From Aureispira sp. CCB-QB1 (GTDB lineage Bacteria; Bacteroidota; Bacteroidia; Chitinophagales; Saprospiraceae), in contig CAMBRK010000010.1 in NCBI GenBank assembly GCA_945870185.1, positions 1-64,000 of the forward strand: DNA of 64,000 bases, given 5' to 3'. The position numbers and the translations under genes are program-made. Each line of letters opens with the position of its first letter. Position 1 is the first letter of the stretch. Shown in pieces: positions 28,210-36,440 of this stretch. The notes under the pieces are model-generated. The model was not told the origin of the DNA. It searched no databases and saw nothing but the letters and a program-made list of their open reading frames with translations.

Positions 28210-28300
28210 CTTCCTTCTTTTTATAAATAAACATACTGCAACAGGAATGAATTTGTTCTTGAAGTTTTATGTTGTTTTTTTTAAATAATATATTTTTTAG

Positions 28301-29221
28301 ATGACTCGAGTATATAAGTGTCTTATACTTGGTCTCTTAATATTTATATCAAAGGAAAGTCAGGCTTGCGATGTTTGTGGTTGTGCTGTAAATGGTATGC
28401 AATTTGGTATTATCCCACAGTTTAAAAAACATTTTGCAGGTGTTAAGGGCACTTACAGAAGTTTTACATCAACACATCATCCATTGTTTTCTCATGAAAA
28501 GCAAAGTACAAGCCATGAAAGCTTTACGACTATAGATATTTGGAGCCGTTGGTTAATCAATGACCGTATTCAGATTTTTACCTTGTTTCCACTACATCAT
28601 ATAGAAAAGCAAGAAGATGCTGTTATTTCAAGAAATTCAGGTATTGGAGATATCAGTATGACTGTTTTGTATTCTATCTTAGACAATAAAAAGAATGCAT
28701 CAGGTAATTTTATTCATCAGCTGCAAATAGGTGGAGGCATCAAACTTCCAACCGGTCACAATGATAAGATCGTAGCAAATGATGATTGGGTTCCAGGTTT
28801 TCAATTAGGTACAGGAACATTGGATTTTACAGCCAATATTAATTACATTATCAGGTACAAAAAATCAGGTGTCATGAGTGAGTTGGGATACCGTTGGAAC
28901 CAACTTAACAAAAAACATAATTTTGAGTTTGGTGATAGATTGTCTTCTTCACTCAAATATTTTTATGTTTTTAACTGGAAAGGCAAAACTTGGATGCCAT
29001 CTGCGGGATTAACCCATGATTTTGCAAGTCAAGATTTTCATGAAGGAGATTCGCTGCTTCTTTCTGGTGGCAATGCTCTTTTTGGTCATGTTGGTTTGGA
29101 TTTTTTTAGTCCTTTAGTAAATGGTGGTTTCTTTGTTCAGCCAGCTGTTTATAACAACGTCGCTTCTGGCAACTTAGTACCACACACCCGATATGGGGCT
29201 CATATCAATTTGTTTTTTTAA
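28301..29221 (+). CDS. Outer-membrane beta-barrel protein with N-terminal CDVCGC motif
   Basis: 306 residues. Signal peptide 1-22, and the mature protein starts with C23-DVC26-GC28, a compact possible metal site. The rest consists of amphipathic strands with aromatic residues (TTIDIWSRWLINDRIQIF, GGIKLPTGHND, AVYNNVASGN), like a 12-stranded transporter-type barrel. The Cys cluster and the neighbours suggest a metal role. It sits between the small Cys-rich protein and the MbnP-like gene. Confidence 0.72.
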   Translation: MTRVYKCLILGLLIFISKESQACDVCGCAVNGMQFGIIPQFKKHFAGVKGTYRSFTSTHHPLFSHEKQSTSHESFTTIDIWSRWLINDRIQIFTLFPLHHIEKQEDAVISRNSGIGDISMTVLYSILDNKKNASGNFIHQLQIGGGIKLPTGHNDKIVANDDWVPGFQLGTGTLDFTANINYIIRYKKSGVMSELGYRWNQLNKKHNFEFGDRLSSSLKYFYVFNWKGKTWMPSAGLTHDFASQDFHEGDSLLLSGGNALFGHVGLDFFSPLVNGGFFVQPAVYNNVASGNLVPHTRYGAHINLFF

Positions 29222-29256
29222 TCATAATTCTTTAAAATTTTAAACAAAATTAAAAA

Positions 29257-30012
29257 ATGAAATCATTAAATATATTTTTATTAATTGTGCTTATCTCAAG
29301 TTTGGTTATTACTTCATGTAAAAAAGATGAAGTTGCTTCTTTACAAAAAGGTTCTGTTTCCATTGAGTTTGATCATGTGTGGGGCAGTAATGAAGGTGAA
29401 TTTTCATTAAATAAAGAACTTACCCATCCGATGCTCGGAGAAAAAATGACATTTAGTTTATTTCAATACTATGTTTCTAATGTTAGGTTGAAAAAAGCAG
29501 ATGGAACTTGGTGGACTATGCCTGAAAGTTACTTTATTGTAGATGCTGCAACTGATGAAGGGAAAGTGATCACCATACCAGATGTACCAGGTGGAGAGTA
29601 CACTGATGTTGAATTGATGTATGGAGTAGATAGCTTGCGTAGTACTTCAGGTGCCCAAACGGGCGCATTATCTCCATCAAACGGTATGTTTTGGAGTTGG
29701 AACTCAGGTTATATCATGGTGAAAGCAGAAGGCACTGCACCTACATCTTCTGATGGAACGTTTGTTTTTCATTTAGGTGGATTCAAAGGTGATAATAAGG
29801 TACAAACTATAAAGACATATGCATTTGGTAGCAAACTGGTTGTAGATGGTACGAGAGAGGCAGAAGTACATATGATTGCAAATCCAGCAAGATTGTGGCA
29901 CGGAGCACAAAAATTATCAGAAAAATCAAAACAAACAATGCCTGGAGCATTGGCAAAATCAATGTCTACTAATTTTTATGATGTGATTAGATTTGATCAT
30001 ATACATAATTAA
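29257..30012 (+). CDS. MbnP-like (methanobactin-locus family) lipoprotein
   Basis: 251 residues. Lipoprotein signal with Cys21 (ITSC). The mature part has family features: FSLFQYYVSNVRL, the YGVDSLRSTSGAQTGAL stretch, SNGMFWSWNSGYIM near 141-154, and FHLGGF with His172. In characterised MbnP/CorA proteins copper is bound by His and by a Trp oxidised to kynurenine, which is made by the partner MbnH; several Trp residues are present here. The MbnH-like gene is the next CDS, 171 bp downstream. The copper role is inferred from the family. Confidence 0.82.
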   Translation: MKSLNIFLLIVLISSLVITSCKKDEVASLQKGSVSIEFDHVWGSNEGEFSLNKELTHPMLGEKMTFSLFQYYVSNVRLKKADGTWWTMPESYFIVDAATDEGKVITIPDVPGGEYTDVELMYGVDSLRSTSGAQTGALSPSNGMFWSWNSGYIMVKAEGTAPTSSDGTFVFHLGGFKGDNKVQTIKTYAFGSKLVVDGTREAEVHMIANPARLWHGAQKLSEKSKQTMPGALAKSMSTNFYDVIRFDHIHN

Positions 30013-30093
30013 TCATCAATATTACAAATGTGTAAATGTCCACTCGGTAATTTGCATATTTAATATATAACGCATTGTAAATCAGTTTATAAA

Positions 30094-30147
30094 ATCTGGA
30101 TTATGAGTTAGGTTGTAACAGTAGTTATGCTAACTCATAATCTAGAT
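30094..30147. repeat. Long inverted repeat between mbnP-like and mbnH-like genes
   Basis: A 13-bp perfect stem, GATTATGAGTTAG at 30099-30111 with CTAACTCATAATC at 30130-30142, extends to 18 bp with one G-T pair. The loop is 18 nt. No T run follows, so it is not a classic terminator. The arms resemble the termini of palindromic elements A and B. Confidence 0.7.
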
Positions 30148-30183
30148 AATATCCAATATTTTGTTATCTCAAACCAAAGTATC

Positions 30184-31215
30184 ATGGCAAGATTAATATT
30201 TTTGAAACTTGCAGGTCTCCTTTTAGTTTCATTTTTTTTAGGATCATGTACAGATCATCAAAGTAACTCATCTTTTGCATTGAGTTACCCTGATTATTTT
30301 CCTGATCCGATTTATCAATCCACTCGAAACCCCATAACTAAAGAAGGTTTTGAATTAGGTAGGGCTTTATTTCACGACCCTATATTGTCAACTGACAGCA
30401 CTATTAGTTGTGAGTCTTGTCATGCTCAAGGACATGCATTTGCAGATCATAATGTTGCATTGAGTGAAGGCATTGCAGGTAGAAGAGGTGTCAGAAATAG
30501 TCCAGCTATTTTTAATGCAGCTTGGCAACCCCATTTTATGTGGGATGGAGGTATCAATCATATTGAAGTCATGCCTGTTGCGCCTATAACTAATGATGTG
30601 GAAATGGGCGAAACTATGAATAATGTAGTGAAAAAACTGAATAGAAACCAAGCGTATAAACGAAGATTTAAGCAAGTATTTAATGTCGATGTTATAGACG
30701 ACCAGAAATTGTTATTTGCTTTAGCTCAGTATATGTCTATGTTAGTTTCTGCAACTTCAAAATATGATCAGGTAAGACAAAACAAAGCAATTTTTACAGA
30801 CATTGAACAACAAGGATATGAAGTTTTTGTGCAAAAGTGTTCATCTTGCCACAAAGAACCGCTCTTTACTGACTATACTTTTCGCAACACTGGATTACCG
30901 GCCAAACCTGATGAAACGGGAAGGCATCATGTAACTTTAGAAGCAGAGGATATGCACAAATTCAGGATGCCGTCGCTCAGAAACGTAGCGTTGACGTATC
31001 CTTATATGCATGATGGAAGATTCAAAACTCTAAGAGAAGTTTTAAACCATTATTCAGATAATATGCAGGACTATTCCAATCTGGACCCATTATTTAAATT
31101 AGATAATGGTAAATTAGGTATACCTTTATCAGAGAATGAAAAAACTGCTTTAGAATCCTTTTTAAGAACACTTTCAGACTATTCATTTACATCTAATCCA
31201 ATTTTTTCAGAATGA
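30184..31215 (+). CDS. Di-heme cytochrome c peroxidase-like lipoprotein (MbnH/MauG family)
   Basis: 343 residues. Lipobox LGSC with Cys22. Two heme c sites: C76-ES-C79-H80 and C219-SS-C222-H223. Family motifs are RGVRNSPAIFN near 101-111, MWDGGI near 119, and FRMPSLRNV with YMHDGRF in the C-terminal half. In characterised MbnH the enzyme oxidises a Trp of MbnP to kynurenine; adjacency to an MbnP-like gene supports that role. The alternative is an ordinary peroxidase. ATG 30184 is chosen because it begins the lipoprotein signal. It overlaps the next gene by 4 bp. Confidence 0.85.
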   Translation: MARLIFLKLAGLLLVSFFLGSCTDHQSNSSFALSYPDYFPDPIYQSTRNPITKEGFELGRALFHDPILSTDSTISCESCHAQGHAFADHNVALSEGIAGRRGVRNSPAIFNAAWQPHFMWDGGINHIEVMPVAPITNDVEMGETMNNVVKKLNRNQAYKRRFKQVFNVDVIDDQKLLFALAQYMSMLVSATSKYDQVRQNKAIFTDIEQQGYEVFVQKCSSCHKEPLFTDYTFRNTGLPAKPDETGRHHVTLEAEDMHKFRMPSLRNVALTYPYMHDGRFKTLREVLNHYSDNMQDYSNLDPLFKLDNGKLGIPLSENEKTALESFLRTLSDYSFTSNPIFSE

Positions 31216-31595
31216 ATCCATTAATTTTAATCGTAGCTACGTTTACAATTTTTGTTCTAGGGTCATGTAATAAACAAACGCAATCCATAGAACATGAGAC
31301 AACTATAGAAATTATACAGCCTTTTGAAAATCAAACTTTCACCCAAAATGATACTATTCAAATAGAAGCTTTTATTCAATCTAATGTGAGTATGCATGGG
31401 TATGAAGTTTTGATCCAGAAAGGGGGCGAAACTAAATCCTTAAAGTCTCGGCATACACACAATAAAACCTTTGAAGTAAGAGCTGAATGGATTGTAGATA
31501 CAGCAAATCTTGATGAAGTCACCATTGAAGTCATTGCAAATATTGATCATGAAAATACAAAACAATCAAAAAATATTATGGTTAAAATAAATTAA
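31212..31595 (+). CDS. Small lipoprotein of the metal cluster
   Basis: 127 residues. Lipoprotein signal with lipobox LGSC (Cys19). The mature part is a single beta-sandwich-like domain (TIEIIQPFENQTFTQNDTI), with SRHTHNK near 80 that could bind metal, and no CxxCH. Its ATG overlaps the stop of the MbnH-like gene (ATGA), so it is coupled to it. The domain resembles Ig-like modules; function not recognised. Confidence 0.7.
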   Translation: MNPLILIVATFTIFVLGSCNKQTQSIEHETTIEIIQPFENQTFTQNDTIQIEAFIQSNVSMHGYEVLIQKGGETKSLKSRHTHNKTFEVRAEWIVDTANLDEVTIEVIANIDHENTKQSKNIMVKIN

Positions 31596-31826
31596 ATACT
31601 ATAAAAAGCCGTTGAATAAACCGTTACATAAATCTATGGATCGAATCATTTCAAAGGGTTTTAAAAGACCCTGTTGTGCCAGTGCTTTTGTCGATGTGCT
31701 TTTTATAATCGGACAATTAGTTATAGCTACCATATAATCCATTAGATTACATATCGTGCTCATTTCATAGGCTATAATTTGTAGTTTGGTCTTTATATAT
31801 ATACATGCTTTATACAGGTATATGGT
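31596..31826. other. Intergenic region before the 21-bp array
   Basis: 231 bp with no ORF. Words used in the array (GTGCTTTT, TAATCCAT, ATCGTGCTC) occur, and bases 31785-31826 fit the 21-bp phase weakly, but no clean period was found further upstream. Confidence 0.4.
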
Positions 31827-32141
31827 TCAATACTTAATCCATATGGATAAAGCATTGATCCATACAAATGGAGTATTAACCCACGTGGATTAATACTATG
31901 CTCATGTTGATCAATAGTCTATCTATATAGCTCAATAATGTATCCATATCGGTAAATAATATTTTTATATGGATTTTGTATATCTCCATATTGATTAATA
32001 CTTAATCCACATCAATGCTGTATCTCATCACATTAATTAAGTATTGATCTATATCGATCAATACTCGATCCACATCGATCAATACTTGACCCATATCAGT
32101 TAATACTTAATCCATGTCGATTAATACTTAATCCATATCGA
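31827..32141. repeat. Tandem array of fifteen 21-bp units (block 1)
   Basis: Fifteen consecutive units of exactly 21 bp start at 31827, 31848, 31869 and so on to 32121, with no insertion or deletion. The consensus is TTAATACTTAA followed by TCCATATCGA. By eye units match it at 7-21 positions, most at 12 or more, and the last two at 20 and 21. Columns 1 (T), 8 (T) and 15 (A) do not vary. Each unit is two turns of B-DNA. No frame is open across it on either strand. Confidence 0.92.
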
Positions 32142-32143
32142 TT

Positions 32144-32710
32144 AAGATTCCGATCGTGCTTCAAAAGCTTAGAGGACTCTTCGATAACTCTTTTGCACCT
32201 GTGGTATAAGGTATTTGGCTTTTCATTAACTATAATGACGTGCTCGGAAAGCTTATGTGGGTGAAGGTTAAGACTTTACGACCTGTCCTAAAGCTTATCG
32301 AATAAGGCAAAAATAACTTTCGTCTACTCATAAACGCTTAAGGACCTGAACTAAAGTCTTCAACAAGATTCGTTAACGCTTAATGACTAGATCATAAGGC
32401 TTCGCGACATCTCCTTATCAGTTAAGGAACATTCATAAGCTGTAAAGTAGAGGTCGTTTAGCATTTATCAAGGTCCATAAAGTGATCAGGACCTTTCATT
32501 AAGCTTTCGTCACCACCCATTTAGTATTAATGGTCTTCCATAATGTGATTAGGCAGACGCCTTTATTGATAAGCAGTCTTGCTTTAGGCTTCATTAGCTT
32601 TCCTTAAGACTAGATGAGTTCTCCTTTGGGCTTAATGGACGAACGCTATAGGATTGGAAGTTGTCTGAACGATAACACCAAGGATAATTTAGGCAAATGT
32701 GAGAACTCAA
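32144..32710. repeat. Phase-locked continuation of the 21-bp array with a different consensus (block 2)
   Basis: Units of 21 bp at 32144, 32165, 32186 and onward to 32690 (27 units) keep the same phase as block 1: AATAC in block 1 and AAG/AAC in block 2 start at the same column. The looser consensus is AAGNCTTAATG followed by ACCTCTCCTT. A T at column 6 is present in most units and is the same column that is invariant in block 1. Conservation fades after about 32650. There is no open reading frame. Confidence 0.8.
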
Positions 32711-33204
32711 ACCCAAATTCATTCTTTTGAAATGAATATTGCAAACTCGTAGACAAGAAATTTTAAGTCCGGTTGCATTCATTGAAATGAATTTGGCGAA
32801 GACATGAAGACGTTATATTATTTTCTGTATTGACATTAGTAAAATGATGTAAGGCTTTTTTTAGCGTCAGCTACCTTTTCCCTAAAAGTCTCTACCCATC
32901 TAGTAGACAGGCTTTCATTTTAAGAATGACCAATAGGTGGCAATTCCAATGGAGTGAACGATTTCACTCAATAAAGAATGAACCACAAACATCAGCTGGT
33001 GGAAACCCAATTTGGCTGGGTTAATTTTGATGAAATACCTTAGTCTTGGAGTTGTTAAAATCAATATAAATCATCTCAGTCAAAGGCATTTAACCTTACT
33101 AAAAGATTTTTTGAAGATTTGAATAGTGCGTTTGATTTCTTTTTGTGCTTTTTGCTTTTTTTGAATTTCTGGTGTAGCTTGCATTTCATTATGAATTTAT
33201 TTCG
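32711..33204. other. Non-coding region with short inverted repeats
   Basis: No ORF of interest. Small hairpins: ATTCATT...AATGAAT at 32717-32737 and again at 32777-32792, TCATT...AATGA at 32915-32929, GAGTGAA-CGAT-TTCACTC near 32954. Near 33006 ACCCA...TGGGT pairs. The 21-bp period is no longer evident. Confidence 0.5.
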
Positions 33205-33212
33205 TAATTTTG
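33205..33212 (+). promoter_or_regulatory. -7 promoter box TAATTTTG for queD-folE
   Basis: TAnnTTTG match 22 bp before the ATG at 33235. Confidence 0.6.
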
Positions 33213-33234
33213 CGCCCAATTTAAATATCTTGCT

Positions 33235-33654
33235 ATGGCAATGGTTTATTTGACTCGAGTAGAAAAATTTAATGCAGCACATAAGCTTTGGATTAACGCT
33301 TGGTCTGAAGAAGAGAATTATGCATTTTTTGGAAAATGTGCTAATAAAAACTGGCATGGACACAATTATACATTATATGTTACCGTAAAAGGCCATCCTG
33401 ATCCCATGATTGGTTTTGTTCACGATGCCAAAAAATTAAGTAAAATCATAAGGGAATATGTAACTGATAAGTTGGATCATTCTAACCTAAATCTTGATAT
33501 TGATTTTTTGCCTGAAGGTATGATGCCCACAACAGAAAATATGGCCATACTTATTTGGGAACAATTAGAAGCACATATTCACGGTTGCAAACTTCATTGC
33601 ATTAAATTGCAAGAAACGGATACCATTTATGCTGAATATTTCGGCGAAAAATAA
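33235..33654 (+). CDS. queD: 6-pyruvoyltetrahydropterin/6-carboxytetrahydropterin synthase (QueD/PTPS)
   Basis: 139 residues. Zinc ligands His16 (FNAAHKL), His41 and His43 (NWHGHNY), and a catalytic-region Cys35 ([10 protein letters not shown]). It converts dihydroneopterin triphosphate to a tetrahydropterin, in queuosine or biopterin synthesis. Its substrate is the product of the folE gene that starts 5 bp downstream, so the pair form an operon. A second ATG at 33241 is possible and would remove two residues. QueD versus PTPS cannot be settled from sequence alone. Confidence 0.88.
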   Translation: MAMVYLTRVEKFNAAHKLWINAWSEEENYAFFGKCANKNWHGHNYTLYVTVKGHPDPMIGFVHDAKKLSKIIREYVTDKLDHSNLNLDIDFLPEGMMPTTENMAILIWEQLEAHIHGCKLHCIKLQETDTIYAEYFGEK

Positions 33655-33659
33655 TCAAA

Positions 33660-34256
33660 ATGGCATACAAAAAAGTAGATTCATATACAGTAGCAACTAC
33701 TGAAAAACTTTCTGCATTATATGCAGATATTATTGCATCCGTTGGAGAAGACAGAAATCGCGAAGGTCTAGCAAAAACACCTGAACGTGCTGCTAAAGCC
33801 ATTCAGTTTTTGACACAAGGTTACCAACAAAACGCAGAAGAGATACTCAAATCTGCATTATTTAAGGAAGATTACAATGAGATGGTGGTGGTTAAGGATA
33901 TAGAGTTGTATTCCATGTGCGAGCACCATTTATTACCCTTTTTTGGGAAAGCTCACGTAGCTTATATACCCAATGGCTACGTAGTAGGCTTATCCAAGAT
34001 ACCTAGAGTTATTGATGTTTTTGCTAGAAGGATGCAAGTTCAAGAAAGGTTGACACATGAGATCCTGCATGCGATAGATAGTACTTTGAAGCCTTTAGGT
34101 GTGGCAGTGGTGATAGAGGCTGCACACATGTGTATGATGATGCGTGGTGTCCAAAAACAAAACTCCATGACCACAACATCTGCATTTACAGGTGATTTCA
34201 AGAACATAGAAACTAGGAGTGAGTTTTTAAGCCTTATTGTGTCTAAATCGAGGTGA
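33660..34256 (+). CDS. folE: GTP cyclohydrolase I (FolE), copy 1
   Basis: 198 residues. Zinc site Cys87-Glu-His89-His90 (SMCEHH) and Cys158 (AHMCMMMRG), with [15 protein letters not shown] and QVQERLT motifs. It makes 7,8-dihydroneopterin triphosphate from GTP, the substrate of QueD next door. It starts 5 bp after queD. A second FolE is encoded at 56501-57217. Confidence 0.93.
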   Translation: MAYKKVDSYTVATTEKLSALYADIIASVGEDRNREGLAKTPERAAKAIQFLTQGYQQNAEEILKSALFKEDYNEMVVVKDIELYSMCEHHLLPFFGKAHVAYIPNGYVVGLSKIPRVIDVFARRMQVQERLTHEILHAIDSTLKPLGVAVVIEAAHMCMMMRGVQKQNSMTTTSAFTGDFKNIETRSEFLSLIVSKSR

Positions 34257-34332
34257 TATGCATTTGAAGTTTCGGATTTAAAGTTTAGCGTTTGATAATT
34301 GATAGTGATAATTTAAAAAATATAAATATACA

Positions 34333-35208
34333 ATGACTGCATTTGTTTTTCCTGGACAAGGAGCACAGTTCGAAGGTATGGGATTAGATCTTTTTGAAAG
34401 TAGTGGTGCTGCCCAAGCAGTATTTCAACAAGCAGATGAAATATTGGGATTTGAGCTTTCTAAAATTATGTTTTATGGCACAGCCGAAGATTTAAAACAA
34501 ACCAGAGTGACTCAGCCTGCATTATTTGTCCATGCCATTGCCACATTAAGAGCCAAAGCTACCACAATTCCTGATGCCGTTGCAGGTCATTCTCTTGGCG
34601 AATTTTCAGCATTGGTGGCGAATGGAGCGTTGAGTTTTGAAGATGGGCTCAGATTGGTTTATGCTCGGGCCATGGCCATGCAAGCCGCATGTGAAGCAGT
34701 ACCAGGTACAATGGCTGCCATATTAGGTTTGGATGATGCTGTGGTCGAAGATATTTGTGCATCCATAGATGATGTAGTGGTAGCGGCAAATTATAATTGC
34801 CCTGGCCAGTTGGTGATATCCGGCTCTATATCGGGCGTCCAGACTGCTATGCAAAGAATGACAGAAGCGGGTGCGAAAAGAGCCATACAATTAGAAGTTG
34901 GGGGAGCATTTCACAGCCCACTGATGGAGCCAGCAAAAGAATCACTTGCTGCGGCAATACTCAATACTACATTTAATATCCCTAACTGCCCAGTTTATCA
35001 AAATGTCACCGGTCAGCCTGAGACGGATCCTGAAATGATAAAGGCTAATCTTGTAGCTCAACTCACTGGTGCCGTCAAATGGACCCAAACTGTGGAGCAT
35101 ATGTTGAAAAATGGTATCACTACATTTTATGAAACGGGAGGATCAGGTAAAGTTCTGTCAGGATTGATCAAAAAAGTAGATCGTGCTGCAGACACTCAGA
35201 CTTTATAA
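34333..35208 (+). CDS. fabD: Malonyl-CoA:ACP transacylase
   Basis: 291 residues. N-terminal FPGQGAQFEGMG (6-17), nucleophile Ser87 in GHSLG, and His194 in GAFHSPLM complete the catalytic pair. The C-terminal part has the typical NVTGQPETDP region. It loads malonyl onto acyl-carrier protein for fatty-acid synthesis. The stop overlaps the ATG of the next gene by one base (TAATG), so the two are coupled. No fabH, fabG or acpP is adjacent. Confidence 0.95.
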   Translation: MTAFVFPGQGAQFEGMGLDLFESSGAAQAVFQQADEILGFELSKIMFYGTAEDLKQTRVTQPALFVHAIATLRAKATTIPDAVAGHSLGEFSALVANGALSFEDGLRLVYARAMAMQAACEAVPGTMAAILGLDDAVVEDICASIDDVVVAANYNCPGQLVISGSISGVQTAMQRMTEAGAKRAIQLEVGGAFHSPLMEPAKESLAAAILNTTFNIPNCPVYQNVTGQPETDPEMIKANLVAQLTGAVKWTQTVEHMLKNGITTFYETGGSGKVLSGLIKKVDRAADTQTL

Positions 35209-35780
35209 TGGACAATAGTAATATGAATAAATTGAACATCAAAGCAGGTACTATACTTGTAGCCGAACCTTTTATGTTGGATCCTAATTTTAAGAGATCC
35301 GTTGTCTTGATCTGTGAGCATAATGACGTTGGAACTACAGGTTTTATACTTAATAAGCCTGTTGATATTAAAATTCATGAGCTAGTTCCTGACTTCCCGG
35401 AGTCTAAAGCAGCTGTTCATGTCGGTGGCCCTGTTGCAGTAGATAGTTTACACTTTTTGCATAATGTTGGGGATATGTTAGACAATAGTCTTGAAGTTTG
35501 CCCAGGGGTTTATTGGGGTGGTGATTTCGAAAAGCTGAAATTTCTTATAGATACAGGGGTTATAAAAGATCAAAACGTAAGATTTTTTATAGGATATAGT
35601 GGTTGGAGTGAAGGCCAATTGGAAGAAGAAATGCAAGAGACCTCATGGCTTATAGAAGAAATGGATTCTAATTATCTATTTAGAGTGAAACCTTTTGTGT
35701 TATGGCAGACAGTACTTCACAATAAAGGGAATACCTATACTGTAATTGCTCAAATGCCAGATGCAGTGAGCTTGAATTGA
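35208..35780 (+). CDS. YqgE/AlgH family protein
   Basis: 190 residues. The family motif is near the start: GTILVAEPFMLDPNFKRSVVLICEH, then GTTGFILNKP near 45-54, and VGGPV near 76. Members are of uncertain function (AlgH was proposed as a regulator). The gene overlaps fabD by one base. An alternative ATG at 35223 would give 185 residues. Confidence 0.9.
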   Translation: MDNSNMNKLNIKAGTILVAEPFMLDPNFKRSVVLICEHNDVGTTGFILNKPVDIKIHELVPDFPESKAAVHVGGPVAVDSLHFLHNVGDMLDNSLEVCPGVYWGGDFEKLKFLIDTGVIKDQNVRFFIGYSGWSEGQLEEEMQETSWLIEEMDSNYLFRVKPFVLWQTVLHNKGNTYTVIAQMPDAVSLN

Positions 35781-35990
35781 TGCAATTTGAAAAGATATTT
35801 TACTTCAATTTTATTATGATTTATTACTTTAATATGATGTGAATCCAATTCGTAATCATTTTAAAAGTCTCCCATTTTTAAGTAAAAAAAGTAGTGGAAA
35901 GCTGAAGTTCCAAAAAATGGAATATAATAATGCTGCTTCTAAAATTATGATTTATTTTTGCTCAAAATATTGTATTTTTCAAGAAGTATA

Positions 35991-36360
35991 TTCAAGATTT
36001 TTATCATTGAAGACGATCTATGGTACGGTTAGATACTCATACATCATCTGAGCATGAATCCTGATTTTGAGTTAGAGCTTTTTGCCTCGGGAAAAGAATT
36101 TTTAAATACTCTCTACAAAAAAGCCAGATTTGGTTTGTATGGATTTTGGAGTGCCAGACATGACCGGAGATAAGCTGCTCCAAGAGATTAAAGCTAGAGA
36201 TAAAAATTTGCCGGTCATAGTGATCAGCGCATAGGATGAGATTAGTGTTGCTGTGGAGTTGCTCAAAGCAGGGGTTAGAGATTATATTATCAAAGACGAC
36301 TACACCTAAGATCAGCTTTGGAAATACCAAATATATCAAGTATGGCTAAAGAGTGGTTAA
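35991..36360 (+). pseudogene. Response-regulator receiver-domain remnant
   Basis: The + strand reads a CheY-like receiver in two frames: KIFIIEDDLWYG (acidic pocket) and MNPDFELELFASGKEFL in frame A, then after a shift at an A6 run (36117-36122) VCMDFGVPDMTGDKLLQEI (phospho-Asp), LPVIVISA and LLKAGVRDYIIKDDYT (the switch Thr and Lys sites) in frame B. In-frame stops are at 36030-36032, 36232-36234 and 36307-36309. The rest (DQLWKYQIYQV) ends at 36360 without an output domain. This is a decayed gene, not a sequencing slip alone. Overlapping small ORFs there are shadows. Confidence 0.8.
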
Positions 36361-36440
36361 TATTATTTAAGGAAGAAGATATGGTGAATAAAGTAATTAG
36401 TGTTTTATTTCAAACGTAATTTTCAAGTTAATGACGTAAG

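Noticed and set aside
31827-32710. CRISPR array
   Set aside because: There are no alternating repeat and spacer units, no cas genes, and the unit is fully tandem at 21 bp.
33076-33363. Minus-strand 95-residue ORF
   Set aside because: It overlaps the start of queD, is Lys-rich and low in complexity, and no family is recognised.
35839-36051. Plus-strand 70-residue ORF
   Set aside because: It runs into the response-regulator remnant in a shifted frame; translation shows no family.
36037-36339. Minus-strand ORF of 100 residues
   Set aside because: It is antisense to the decayed response-regulator gene and shows no recognisable domain.
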